Positions 8,586 through 16,931 of a DNA stretch of 64,000 nt are shown in pieces. Made by a program: the position numbers and the translations under genes. The number at the start of each line of letters is the position of its first letter. The first letter of the stretch is position 1. Source of the DNA: Nitrososphaerota archaeon (GTDB lineage Archaea > Thermoproteota > Nitrososphaeria > Nitrososphaerales > Nitrosopumilaceae); assembly GCA_026708305.1 (NCBI GenBank), contig JAPOVD010000006.1:1-64000 (forward strand), written 5' to 3'. The notes under the pieces are model-generated. The model made no database searches and was not told where the DNA came from. It saw only the letters and a list, made by a program, of their open reading frames with translations.

Positions 8586-9578
8586 ATGGATGAGTTACGA
8601 TTAGATATTTTGGAAGGAGTTGGTCCAATAACAGCTAAAAAATTAACTGATGTTGGGATACATAATATAATGGATTTAATAGTGCGTGGTCCTGTCGAAC
8701 TTTCAGATATAACTGGAATGGATAAAGATACTGCAGAAAAAATAGTTAATAAAGCAAGACACCAACTAATAGACGAAGGACTCATCGTCAAAGATTTTCA
8801 AACTGCAACTGAAATCTATAAGCGACGTCAAGATATTGGTAAAATAACCACTGGTACCAATTGTTTGGATATGTTATTAGACGGCGGTGTAGAAACACAA
8901 GCACTAACAGAGGTATATGGAGAGTTTGGTTGTGGTAAAACACAATTTTGTCATACTTTGTGCGTGACTGTACAAAAAACTAAAGAAAACGGAGGTTTAA
9001 ACGGTGGTGTTTTATATATTGATACTGAAAATACCTTTAGACCTGAAAGAATAGTAACAATAGCACAATCTAATGAAATGAATCCTGATGATGTACTTAA
9101 TAACATAACTGTTGCGCGAGCTTATAATAGTTCACACCAAACTTTGATCTTACAAGAAGCTGGGCAAATTATTAAAAACAATAATATAAAACTCATAATA
9201 GCTGATTCAGCTGTTGGATTGTTCCGTGCTGATTATTTAGGACGAGGAACCCTCTCTGAGAGACAACAAAAACTTAATCATTTTGTACATCTTCTTTCAC
9301 GAATAGCTGAAACATATAATTGTGCAGCTGTAGCTACAAACCAAGTCATGTCATCTCCAGATGTATTTTTTGGAGATCCAACTAGACCAGTTGGTGGTAA
9401 TGTTGTAGCACATACTAGCACTTATAGAATATATTTTAAAAAATCAGGAAAAAAAAGAATTGCCAGAATGATTGACAGTCCTCATCATCCTGAACAGGAG
9501 GTTATATTCATTTTAAATAATTCTGGTGTTTCGGATCCAGAAGTAGATTCTACAAAACGAAAAAAGTCTATTGAATAA
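8586..9578 (+). CDS. radA: DNA repair and recombination protein RadA
   Basis: RadA is the archaeal RecA/Rad51 recombinase that forms filaments on single-stranded DNA. A helix-hairpin-helix domain is N-terminal (LEGVGPITAKKL). It is followed by the Walker A loop GEFGCGKTQ, Walker B LIIADSA, loop L2 region ATNQVMS and the C-terminal PVGGNVVAHTSTYR. I prefer the ATG at 8586 (MDELRLDI) over the in-frame ATG at 8574 because the TATA position predicts a leaderless transcript beginning there and the upstream ATG sits inside a palindrome. With either start the length, 330-334 residues, is normal. Confidence 0.97.
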   Translation: MDELRLDILEGVGPITAKKLTDVGIHNIMDLIVRGPVELSDITGMDKDTAEKIVNKARHQLIDEGLIVKDFQTATEIYKRRQDIGKITTGTNCLDMLLDGGVETQALTEVYGEFGCGKTQFCHTLCVTVQKTKENGGLNGGVLYIDTENTFRPERIVTIAQSNEMNPDDVLNNITVARAYNSSHQTLILQEAGQIIKNNNIKLIIADSAVGLFRADYLGRGTLSERQQKLNHFVHLLSRIAETYNCAAVATNQVMSSPDVFFGDPTRPVGGNVVAHTSTYRIYFKKSGKKRIARMIDSPHHPEQEVIFILNNSGVSDPEVDSTKRKKSIE

Positions 9579-9608
9579 GTATAAAACCAAATGTCTATAA
9601 TTATATTC

Positions 9609-9908
9609 ATGACAACTAAAAAATCAAGTGGTCATTCTCACGGATTTAGATTCAAATCTAGATCTACATTAACTAAGAAATACATACGAGGAGTATCATT
9701 TTTACTTAGAACGTATAAACGTGGTGAGAAGGCTATAATAGTAATAGATCCTAGACAACATAAATCCATGCCACATAAAAGATATCAAGGAAAGGTTGGG
9801 ATAATTAACAGCATTGGAAAACGTAGTATTGTATTAAACGTAAAACTTGGAAATAAAATGAAAACGTTGATTACTAGGGCAGATCACATAAAACCTACTG
9901 ATGTATAA
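9609..9908 (+). CDS. rpl21e: Ribosomal protein L21e
   Basis: This large-subunit protein has the L21e hallmarks SHGFRFKSRS near the N-terminus and the SH3-like core with VIDPRQHKSMPHKRYQGKVG. I start at the ATG at 9609 (MTTKKSSGHSHG); an in-frame ATG at 9591 would add six hydrophobic residues not expected in the family. It begins the conserved archaeal run L21e-RpoF-DUF655-KsgA-HemK, with the rpoF start only 2 bases after its stop. Confidence 0.95.
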   Translation: MTTKKSSGHSHGFRFKSRSTLTKKYIRGVSFLLRTYKRGEKAIIVIDPRQHKSMPHKRYQGKVGIINSIGKRSIVLNVKLGNKMKTLITRADHIKPTDV

Positions 9909-9910
9909 AT

Positions 9911-10231
9911 ATGGAAGAAATGAAATCCAAAACACTAGTGTCCATATCAGAAGTTAAAGAAATATTATCGAAAATAGATGTTGAGTATATGGATCAAATA
10001 CAACGATGGACATATGATTATGCTACTAAATTTGCTAAATTAGATTCTGAAGATGCCAAAAATATGAAATCAAAACTAGTGGGAGATTGTAAATTAACAG
10101 AAGAGGAAGCAATCGAACTAATTAACATAATGCCTAAAACATTATCTGAATTACGTTCTTTTACATTTGGTTGGAAGAAATTAATTTTAGCCGAAACATT
10201 AGAAAAAATATTAAAAATATTAAACCAATAA
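9911..10231 (+). CDS. rpoF: RNA polymerase subunit F (Rpo4/Rpb4)
   Basis: RpoF pairs with RpoE to form the stalk of archaeal RNA polymerase, binding nascent RNA and helping open the promoter. The protein is 106 residues, all-helical and acidic. It carries the HRDC-like end with LTEEEAIELINIMPKTLSELR, of which the PKTLSELR portion is strongly conserved. Position between L21e and DUF655 is the standard archaeal arrangement and strongly supports the call. Confidence 0.93.
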   Translation: MEEMKSKTLVSISEVKEILSKIDVEYMDQIQRWTYDYATKFAKLDSEDAKNMKSKLVGDCKLTEEEAIELINIMPKTLSELRSFTFGWKKLILAETLEKILKILNQ

Positions 10232-10246
10232 CAAATAGATATAAAA

Positions 10247-10807
10247 TTGCAGAATAATTCATCTAGAAAATATGAAGAATACGCATATGTTCTTGATTTC
10301 CATACTCGTCATAAATCTTTAACTGTTCCTGGACGTGAAGGTACTATAATCATAGGATTGGGTGAAGATAGATTAACATTACTAGAAATACTTGGAGTAC
10401 CAAACGCTACTTTCGATGTGGGTGAATTAATATACATAGGAAAGGACGGTCGCACCAAAGTACTTTCAGTTTTAGGAAAAATTAGTTATAATAGAATTTC
10501 AGCTTCAGCAAAAAATGAACTTGATTCAATAATTGAAAAAATAGTTACTAAAAACGAAAAACGATTTGTTGACTACTTGAATAACGCGCAACCATTAACA
10601 CCACGTATACATGCATTAGAATTAATTCCAGGAATAGGTAAAACGTATATGAAATCTATGCTGGATGAAATAAAAAAGAAAAAATTTACCAGTTTTACCG
10701 ACTTACAAGAACGTGTTGGTTTCAAAGAGCCAGCTAAAAACATAGCCAAAAGAATTATGGATGAAATAACAGGTAAAACTAGAATGAATTTTTTTGTCAA
10801 AAGATAA
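10247..10807 (+). CDS. DUF655 family protein (helix-hairpin-helix, nucleic-acid binding)
   Basis: The protein has an N-terminal OB-like beta region beginning YEEYAYVLDF. It ends in a helix-hairpin-helix region with LELIPGIGKTYMKSMLDEI, so nucleic-acid binding is likely. DUF655 is conserved between rpoF and ksgA in most archaea, which suggests a role tied to rRNA or transcription, but no biochemical function can be read from the sequence. The start is TTG. The end overlaps ksgA by 14 bases. Confidence 0.9.
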   Translation: MQNNSSRKYEEYAYVLDFHTRHKSLTVPGREGTIIIGLGEDRLTLLEILGVPNATFDVGELIYIGKDGRTKVLSVLGKISYNRISASAKNELDSIIEKIVTKNEKRFVDYLNNAQPLTPRIHALELIPGIGKTYMKSMLDEIKKKKFTSFTDLQERVGFKEPAKNIAKRIMDEITGKTRMNFFVKR

Positions 10808-11492
10808 AACTAGCTACGGACAAAATTTCTTGGTGTCTAATTATGTTATACGTAGTATTTTGAAAGCAGCCAACATAAAAAGTAGTGATATTGTACTTGA
10901 GATAGGAAGTGGACGTGGCGTATTGTTACCATTGCTTTGCCAAAAAGCTAAAAAAGTGATCTCTATAGAATTAGATAAAAAATTATATTCTTTTGTAAAA
11001 CTGAATTTTTCAAATATTGATAATTTAATACTCAAGAATGAAGATGGATTCAAAAAAACATATACGTTCACAGTGTTTATATCAAATCTTCCATATTATA
11101 GAAGTAAAATTGCATTTGAATGGTTATCGCAACAAAAATTTTCGCATGGCGTAATCATGCTACAAAAAGAATTTGTTGATAAAATTTTACACAAATTAAC
11201 AGCAACGTCAGTTTTAGTTCATCATGCATTCGATATAAATCCACTTATGAATGTAGATCGCACAAATTTTTTCCCAATACCAAATGTTAATTCAGTGTTG
11301 ATTAAACTAGTACAAAAACGTTTATTGTCTATAAATACTATATACTCTATTAATTCATTTTTTTTAAATAAAAAATTAGTTCGTAATATCTTTAGAAAAT
11401 ATAATATAAAACATGTTACAGCTAAAAATAAATTAAACGATTTTCAAAACAATAAAATAGTTGAAATTGCAAAAAAAACTAGATTTTTATAA
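10794..11492 (+). CDS. ksgA: 16S rRNA dimethyladenosine transferase (KsgA/Dim1)
   Basis: KsgA dimethylates two adjacent adenosines in the 3' helix of 16S rRNA during small-subunit assembly. The start YGQNFLVSNYVI, the AdoMet loop LEIGSGRGVLLPLL, the acidic strand VISIELDK and the catalytic NLPYY are all present. It has 232 residues, slightly shorter than the usual 250-270, with a reduced C-terminal domain. The start is TTG, inside the DUF655 gene, and the end overlaps the HemK-like gene by 32 bases. Confidence 0.94.
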   Translation: MSKDKTSYGQNFLVSNYVIRSILKAANIKSSDIVLEIGSGRGVLLPLLCQKAKKVISIELDKKLYSFVKLNFSNIDNLILKNEDGFKKTYTFTVFISNLPYYRSKIAFEWLSQQKFSHGVIMLQKEFVDKILHKLTATSVLVHHAFDINPLMNVDRTNFFPIPNVNSVLIKLVQKRLLSINTIYSINSFFLNKKLVRNIFRKYNIKHVTAKNKLNDFQNNKIVEIAKKTRFL

Positions 11493-11997
11493 TCCTTCAG
11501 AAGATACGTTTTTCTTTGCTGATAATTTGAAGCATGAAAAAGGATATAGTGCATTAGATATTGGTACAGGCTCTGGTTATTTAGCTCAAGTTTTATTGAA
11601 TAATTTTAAATTCGTTGTAGCCACTGATATTAATTTTGATAGTTTAAAATTAAGTGAAAATTTATCATATAAAATATGCTGTAAAAATGCAGATGCTTTA
11701 TTACATAGATTTGATTTAATAGTATTTAACCCGCCATATTTACCTTCTAGTCGTATACAAGATGTTACTATAGATGGTGGAAAAGACGGAATAGAAATAA
11801 CACTTAAAATAATTGAATCTGCAAAATTTAGACTCAAAAGTTCTGGAAGCATTATATTTTTAACATCTTCGTTATCTAACTATAATAGTTTGTTACACAT
11901 GATAAACTCAATTGGTTTTGGTACTGAAATAATTAATAGGAAAAAACTATTTTTTGAAGAATTAATAATGGTAAAAGCTAAAATAAAAAAATGGTAA
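11461..11997 (+). CDS. HemK/Mtq2-type methyltransferase (probable release-factor glutamine N5-methylase)
   Basis: The AdoMet loop LDIGTGSGYLAQVLL and the catalytic NPPYLPSS mark an N5-glutamine methyltransferase. In archaea and eukaryotes the short form (about 180-200 residues, no N-terminal helical domain) methylates the GGQ glutamine of release factor aRF1 with Trm112. The 178-residue length fits that short form. The target is inferred from the family. It closes the L21e-RpoF-DUF655-KsgA-HemK run. Confidence 0.85.
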   Translation: MKLQKKLDFYNPSEDTFFFADNLKHEKGYSALDIGTGSGYLAQVLLNNFKFVVATDINFDSLKLSENLSYKICCKNADALLHRFDLIVFNPPYLPSSRIQDVTIDGGKDGIEITLKIIESAKFRLKSSGSIIFLTSSLSNYNSLLHMINSIGFGTEIINRKKLFFEELIMVKAKIKKW

Positions 11998-12013
11998 GTT
12001 AATGATAAACTAA

Positions 12014-13036
12014 TTATTTTCTTAAATATAGTTTAGCTTTTTTGGCTATCTCGTTAGCCATTTGGCTTGTTTTTGAATTTCCTCCTATGTCATACGTTAT
12101 GTATTTTCCTTCATTAATGACATTTTTAGTAGCATTAAAAATTGCGTTTTTTATATTAGTTTCTCCTAAATATTCTGCCATCCATGCACCTGATAGTATA
12201 GATGCTGTTGGATTTACTTTATCCATACCTTTGTATTTTGGGGCGCTTCCATGTGCTGGTTCGAACATTGCATAAGAATCTCCAATATTAGCTGAATAAA
12301 CATTACCTATAGATCCTATATTTCCAGAAGCGCACTCTGATATTATATCCATAAACAAATTTGTACTTACCAATATTGTTTTATTGAATCTTTCTGGGTT
12401 TTTTACCAATTGTTGTGTCATGTTATCTATATAATATTCTTCTATTTCTATATCGTGTTGGTCATCACGAGCTTTTTCTAATTCTTCCCAAAATATCCCA
12501 TCTGTTTTTTTTAATATATTTCGTTTTGTTATACCAATGATCTTTTTAATTTCGTATTTTCGTGCCCATGAGAATGCGGATTCAATTATTTTTTTACATT
12601 TTTTTCTCGTGACTTTTCTTATTGCTATTGCCGCATCATGTGATACATTAAATTCTATACCTGAATACAATCCTTCTGTCGCTTCTCTAAAACATACAAA
12701 ATCTAATGACCGATTAGGAGATAATCTTTCATACGTCTTTATTGGACGCACATTTGTATGTAAATTAAATTTTTGTCTTGTAGACACTGCTACACTTCGA
12801 GGAGCACTTGCAAGTGGTATTGTTGTTGTAGGGCCTTTATAACATGCATTGCATTCCTTCATGATCGTATCAGTACTTTCTGGTATGTATGTTTCTCCAC
12901 CATGTTTTTCCCAATATTCAGATCCAGCATCACATAAAATTAATTCTACATTTGTATTACAGGTCTTTAAAACATGCGTCATTGCATTTACTAATTCTGG
13001 ACCTACACCATCTCCTTTTATTATTGCTGCTTTCAA
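12014..13036 (-). CDS. Isocitrate/isopropylmalate dehydrogenase family protein, probably isocitrate dehydrogenase
   Basis: This is a decarboxylating beta-hydroxyacid dehydrogenase. It begins IKGDGVGPELV, has FREATEGLYSGIEF (the substrate-binding region resembles NAD-isocitrate dehydrogenase), and ends with the metal- and cofactor-binding stretch FEPAHGSAPKYKG and NPTASILSGAWM. At 340 residues it has the short NAD-type length. Isocitrate is most likely, but homoisocitrate is possible because the window also encodes LysW-type lysine synthesis and no separate homoisocitrate dehydrogenase. The gene stands alone next to tRNA-Ser. Confidence 0.8.
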   Translation of the reverse strand: MKAAIIKGDGVGPELVNAMTHVLKTCNTNVELILCDAGSEYWEKHGGETYIPESTDTIMKECNACYKGPTTTIPLASAPRSVAVSTRQKFNLHTNVRPIKTYERLSPNRSLDFVCFREATEGLYSGIEFNVSHDAAIAIRKVTRKKCKKIIESAFSWARKYEIKKIIGITKRNILKKTDGIFWEELEKARDDQHDIEIEEYYIDNMTQQLVKNPERFNKTILVSTNLFMDIISECASGNIGSIGNVYSANIGDSYAMFEPAHGSAPKYKGMDKVNPTASILSGAWMAEYLGETNIKNAIFNATKNVINEGKYITYDIGGNSKTSQMANEIAKKAKLYLRK

Positions 13037-13150
13037 ATTCTATTATTGTAAGATGGCTCTAATATATTTAATTTTATCATGTATTTTAATGTTTTACAAT
13101 GATTAGTATTCTTAAATAATTTTATTATCTATTTTATATTTTATAAATAA

Positions 13151-13237
13151 GCGGAGATTGCCTAGCATGGTAAGGCGTGGGATTGCTAATCCCATATTCA
13201 TTTGAATACGTGGGTTCAAATCCCTCTCTCCGCGCCA
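13151..13237 (+). tRNA. tRNA-Ser(GCT), CCA encoded
   Basis: The acceptor stem GCGGAGA pairs with TCTCCGC. A D-arm (GCC/GGC) and an anticodon stem TGGGA/TCCCA with loop TTGCTAA follow, giving anticodon GCT for AGY serine codons. A long variable arm (TATTC/GAATA) confirms a class II serine tRNA. The T-loop is TTCAAAT; its stem has one T-T mismatch. The discriminator is G and CCA is encoded at 13235-13237. A TATA-like run at about 13110-13118 sits at the usual distance upstream. Confidence 0.95.
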
Positions 13238-13274
13238 AAAATAAATTTAATAGTTGTGTTATATTACTCATATA

Positions 13275-13439
13275 ATGGGTAGGCGTAAAAAAACACAAAA
13301 AATAATTCGCACATCTGCAAAGAATATAGCTACAGGATTATGTCCATTATGTAAAACTATTGGTAAAATAATGATTATCGGGCAGATTGGGAAGGAAAAA
13401 GCAAAATGTCCATCATGTAATCAATTATTTGAATTATGA
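13275..13439 (+). CDS. Small zinc-ribbon protein, Elf1-like
   Basis: The 54-residue protein begins MGRRKKTQK, a basic start like that of transcription elongation factor Elf1. It has two Cys pairs, CPLC and CPSC, about 22 residues apart, giving a zinc ribbon. Archaeal Elf1 homologs are usually longer, so the assignment is tentative. I use the ATG at 13275, which lies about 25-30 bases after a TATA-like run at 13241-13252; an in-frame ATG at 13254 would add seven unrelated residues. It follows tRNA-Ser closely. Confidence 0.6.
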   Translation: MGRRKKTQKIIRTSAKNIATGLCPLCKTIGKIMIIGQIGKEKAKCPSCNQLFEL

Positions 13440-13482
13440 TCGATTACCAAAACTTTTTATTGTTTGCTCCATTTTCATTTTT

Positions 13483-13656
13483 ATGAATTCGCAGAATGTG
13501 GAAACCATTTATGATAGAGTAGAAAAACTTGAAGATGAAGTTGCTGTATTGAGAAATGAGGTGGATGTATTAAAAAAAGCTTTACGAAATAAAATAGCTA
13601 GACATGAAGTCTCATTGATCAAAAAGGGCAAAGATGTAGTATCTATTATTGACTAA
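13483..13656 (+). CDS. Small coiled-coil protein of unknown function
   Basis: The 57-residue product has a heptad-like run, RVEKLEDEVAVLRNEVDVLK, followed by a basic end (KKALRNKIARHEVSLIKKG). It is therefore a probable coiled-coil dimer. I start at the ATG at 13483; the frame is open further left to 13387, but that stretch overlaps the zinc-ribbon gene and does not look like protein. The function is unknown. It could assist the neighbouring Elf1-like protein, which is only a contextual guess. Confidence 0.6.
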   Translation: MNSQNVETIYDRVEKLEDEVAVLRNEVDVLKKALRNKIARHEVSLIKKGKDVVSIID

Positions 13657-13817
13657 TTTAATTTTAATTTATTATTATTTGAAATCAAAAAATTTATTGT
13701 TTAATGTATATTAAAGATATATTATTTATATAAATATATATTATTTACTTAACATCGTATTTGTATTTAACTTCAATTTTTATATAGCTATTTTTCACAA
13801 TATCATTTATAAAATTT

Positions 13818-15038
13818 TTATTTTTGCCTAGATATTCTATTAATATATAAATTTGGTTGATTGAGTTCTTTTATAGTTGGAATATTGTTGATTAGAATGT
13901 TAAATGCCTTTTTATGAAAAGAGTTATAACAAGTCTCAACAAGACTATCACCCACATTTTTTTTGTTATATCTAATTACATTATCTTCGTGCCAAATTTT
14001 TATGTAATCGCAAAAATTTTTATCATATTTGAGAATGTTTTTGATTATGAATTTTATCTTTCCTTCTATGATGTTAAACACTACATGTTGCTTTTGTATT
14101 GGTTTTAACCATTGCATGTACATATCATGTAGTTGTGGGATTGTTGAATTTATTTTTTGATCAATTTCTATTTTGGTGAAATTCATAACATTTGATCCTA
14201 GTGCATTCATGATAAAATTATCTGGAGTTAAATTAAAAAACAAATTGGCTTTTTTAGCAGTAGGAAACTCTTCTGGAACAGGTTCCAAATTTAAATATTT
14301 TGACAACTTGGTAATTTTGTTATCGTCTAAATTTAAAATCAACTTTGCTATTTCCTCATTTACATAATTAATATGTTGTATTGCTTTTTTATTTATTTCA
14401 TGTAATTTTATTTGAGTAGAATGTATTATTTCTTCAGCTATTGTCATTTTCAGTGCGCCAAAGTATGCAGATCTTACACTCTCAAATTTTAAATTGTATG
14501 GTTTGCCATATTTATATAAAATTATCTTTGGATATATATTTAAAATAAATTTGTTTATGTAAATTGTTGAGTCATAGTAATCTCCATATGTAGTAGAAAT
14601 CTTAGATATGTATGATTTGGCATATGTAGAATAAACTAAAAATTTCGAGATGTCATTATTTATTAGACATACGATCTTATCGAAATTATTATTTGATATT
14701 GCATCAAACAATTCATAGACATAATTTCTTGATCTTTGTGTTGGATGAACTTTTTTACCTTTTACTTTTTTAAAATCTACCAAATCCAAATGTTGTATTT
14801 TCACATTTGGAGAAACCTCTAACCCTGTAAAATCAATTATCAATTGTTTCATTTTTTGGAATAATTCATTTGATGTCCTTTTCAAATCATCAAATTCTTG
14901 TGTAAAACTTGAATCTTCATTTATTGTTCGTATCAAATTTGCAATTTCATTTTCTTCATTAGTCTCTATTGATATTTGATCGAGTAATGCTTCTGTAAAT
15001 TCTTTACTTTCATCCATTTTATTATTTATATTAATCAA
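13818..15038 (-). CDS. Unrecognised 406-residue protein
   Basis: I do not recognise a family. The first 60 residues are acidic and helical (TEALLDQISIETNEENE). The middle is mixed, with VHPTQRSRNYVYELFDAI and a helix MTIAEEIIHSTQ that has an E-E-x2-H arrangement. The C-terminal half is rich in Lys, Asn and aromatic residues (MQWLKPIQKQHVVFN). No signal peptide or membrane segment is evident, so it is probably cytosolic. Codon use and A/T content match the neighbours. A second ATG at 15017 (MDESKEF) is an alternative start. It may be a lineage-restricted thaumarchaeal protein. Confidence 0.8.
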   Translation of the reverse strand: MININNKMDESKEFTEALLDQISIETNEENEIANLIRTINEDSSFTQEFDDLKRTSNELFQKMKQLIIDFTGLEVSPNVKIQHLDLVDFKKVKGKKVHPTQRSRNYVYELFDAISNNNFDKIVCLINNDISKFLVYSTYAKSYISKISTTYGDYYDSTIYINKFILNIYPKIILYKYGKPYNLKFESVRSAYFGALKMTIAEEIIHSTQIKLHEINKKAIQHINYVNEEIAKLILNLDDNKITKLSKYLNLEPVPEEFPTAKKANLFFNLTPDNFIMNALGSNVMNFTKIEIDQKINSTIPQLHDMYMQWLKPIQKQHVVFNIIEGKIKFIIKNILKYDKNFCDYIKIWHEDNVIRYNKKNVGDSLVETCYNSFHKKAFNILINNIPTIKELNQPNLYINRISRQK

Positions 15039-15082
15039 AATTTAATATTAATTACTTTTGTAATTGTATATTTGTTTGTTTA

Positions 15083-15169
15083 TGCCGGAGGTGGGTTTCG
15101 AACCCACGACCTCCAGATTATGAGTATTGCCTATTTCTGGCACTCTAGGCCAGGCTGAGCTACTCCGGC
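15083..15169 (-). tRNA. tRNA-Met(CAT), elongator, with an 11-nt intron at a non-canonical site
   Basis: On the minus strand the acceptor stem GCCGGAG pairs with CTCCGGC, the T-arm is GTGGG-TTCGAAA-CCCAC and the discriminator is A without encoded CCA. The sequence matches archaeal elongator tRNA-Met. The anticodon stem is CCAGA/TCTGG with loop CTCATAA, but 11 extra bases interrupt it between positions 30 and 31. Removing them gives a normal 76-nt tRNA. Confidence 0.93.
15126..15136 (-). other. 11-nt tRNA-Met intron within a bulge-helix-bulge-like fold
   Basis: In transcript sense the intron is AAATAGGCAAT. Exon TGCC pairs with intron GGCA to make a 4-bp central helix. The 3-nt bulges AGA and ATA flank it, and GAG/CTC forms the outer helix. 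Cutting after the second base of each bulge restores the anticodon stem exactly. There is no inner intron helix, so this is a relaxed half-BHB form. Confidence 0.8.
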
Positions 15170-15219
15170 ACACGTATTATATTGAACTTAAATAATTTAA
15201 TGATTCTGATACATGTTGT

Positions 15220-16758
15220 TTATTTAGTATTTTTTATCCACAAAAATTTTTTTTGTAAAGATGTAGAATATAACTTTTCCCATTCTACCTCTACTTCGTC
15301 AGCCCAAGTTTTGTAAACTCTAGGATCTATATAATTTCGTAATGATGTTCCTAAATTATAATCTTTAGTTTTTGTTAATAGTTTCATTGCCAAAACAGCT
15401 TTTTCTTTTCGTATCTTAAGTTTATCTGATTGTTTTTTAGTTTTGGTTTTTATAGCATTGATTTTTTTTAACATATCTCGTTTTTTTTGTATTGACTGTT
15501 GAAATGTCTTTGAAATGGTTTTTTTATGATTACACATTTTAGCAGCTTCCAAATTTGCCAATTTTGCATGATATAATTTAATATGTAGTGGTTTTGATTT
15601 CATATTTTTAGTTTGTAAATTGTTTCTAACTACATTAGTAGCTAAATATGTTCTAAATACTTTTGCTGTTAGTCCATGTATTATACTAGAATAATATGCA
15701 TTTACATGTCTAGAAGTGATACCATGAAATATCTCCTCCTCTGATTTCTTATTTTCTATTAATTCTTTTAGATTATCATAAAATAATTCATCATCTTTAT
15801 TATTAATTAAAATATCTTTTTGCCATCTTACGCTATCTTTACCTAAAAAGTCAAATTTTATTTTTTTATTTTTTAGCTTAGTATGCTCTGTTCGTAGTGT
15901 AGTTGCTCCTACTGTATCTACTTCGTCTACATCTTTTTCGTCACCTACTCTCATTGCAGCACGATAAATCAAATAACATACAGTTGCAATTTTTTTCTTT
16001 GTTTTGTTATCATCATTCATGTCTATTCCTATTATTTTTTTTATTTGATTGATTTTTTTAGAAAGTTTTATGGCTTTATCATATTTTGCTTGATCTCTTT
16101 TTTGTTTGATTTGGGATGTGTCAGCAAGCCATACATATTTTCTTTTTTGAGTAAGCATATCTTCCCAACATGCTATCCACATAGATTTTTTATCATGTAT
16201 AATTTTCTTCCATTTGCCAATTGGGACTGTTGCTTCTCTACCTAAATTCAATGTAACACAATGTGGAGTAATTTTATACTTCCATCTTCCTCTTAGTGGG
16301 TGTTCTCCTCTTCCAATGAAAATACCTGAAGGCTCTGCAATATAATTAGCAATGTCTACTTTCTCTCCATCTATTACAGCTTTTCCATATTTTTCTTTCA
16401 TTTCATCGCGTATTTTTTTGCGATATGAAGTTAATAACTTCTTAATGTCTTTATTCATAAGTTCTTTTACGGCTTTTTCTTTGTCTATGAGTTTGTTTGC
16501 ATAAGTAAAATCTATATCGGAGTATTTGATATTTTTTGATTTTACATGTAACGTTTTTTTAAAATCTTTAAGAAAATTTTGTTGGAATGTTTTATCATTT
16601 ACATATTTTGTATTTTTTTTTTTACACCAATGATAGATCATTTCTTCTTGTAATAAATTTGGTTTGAAATCTATTCCATTTATTTTTATTGTGATGCCAT
16701 GTGATTGATATGGTGGTGGAAATAATATCCCATTGTGTTGAAGAGTTTTCCATTTCAT
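15220..16758 (-). CDS. DNA topoisomerase IB (eukaryote type)
   Basis: TopoIB relaxes positive and negative supercoils by single-strand cleavage through a 3'-phosphotyrosine. The protein shows the eukaryotic core: PPPYQSHGI at the N-terminus, EPSGIFIGRGEHPLRGRWK in the core, GDEKD and the THLxT-like TLRTEHTKL region. The C-terminal active site is NYIDPRV, with the catalytic tyrosine at Y476. At 512 residues it lacks the long charged N-terminal extension of human TopI. The enzyme is a hallmark of Thaumarchaeota among archaea. Confidence 0.96.
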   Translation of the reverse strand: MKWKTLQHNGILFPPPYQSHGITIKINGIDFKPNLLQEEMIYHWCKKKNTKYVNDKTFQQNFLKDFKKTLHVKSKNIKYSDIDFTYANKLIDKEKAVKELMNKDIKKLLTSYRKKIRDEMKEKYGKAVIDGEKVDIANYIAEPSGIFIGRGEHPLRGRWKYKITPHCVTLNLGREATVPIGKWKKIIHDKKSMWIACWEDMLTQKRKYVWLADTSQIKQKRDQAKYDKAIKLSKKINQIKKIIGIDMNDDNKTKKKIATVCYLIYRAAMRVGDEKDVDEVDTVGATTLRTEHTKLKNKKIKFDFLGKDSVRWQKDILINNKDDELFYDNLKELIENKKSEEEIFHGITSRHVNAYYSSIIHGLTAKVFRTYLATNVVRNNLQTKNMKSKPLHIKLYHAKLANLEAAKMCNHKKTISKTFQQSIQKKRDMLKKINAIKTKTKKQSDKLKIRKEKAVLAMKLLTKTKDYNLGTSLRNYIDPRVYKTWADEVEVEWEKLYSTSLQKKFLWIKNTK

Positions 16759-16810
16759 TTTACATATTTTGCATTTTCTTCACATAGTTCACATATATCA
16801 AGTTACTCAT

Positions 16811-16837
16811 AGTAATAATTTATTTGATATTATTACT
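16811..16837. promoter_or_regulatory. 9-bp inverted repeat in the divergent promoter region
   Basis: AGTAATAAT (16811-16819) and ATTATTACT (16829-16837) are perfect inverted repeats around 9 bases. They lie between the start of topoisomerase IB and the small gene at 16932. The site could be an operator shared by both promoters, but A/T-rich DNA yields such repeats by chance. Confidence 0.25.
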
Positions 16838-16931
16838 TCGATAAAACACAACAATTTATTCATATACTAATGAAATTATACTAGTTACATATGTGGCGTA
16901 ACTTATTATATGCAAATGTTCATGATTATGC

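Noticed and set aside
13387-13482. N-terminal extension of the 57-residue coiled-coil protein
   Set aside because: It overlaps the zinc-ribbon gene in another frame and contains no coiled-coil pattern; the ATG at 13483 gives a coherent protein.
13657-13817. Possible small RNA gene in a 161-base gap
   Set aside because: The stretch is almost pure A/T with no stable stem, box motif or G/C island; it is better seen as two convergent 3' ends.
15083-15169. Canonical intron at tRNA position 37/38
   Set aside because: The bases following the 5' anticodon stem strand do not give T33 or a Met anticodon; only removal at 30/31 restores stem and CTCATAA loop.
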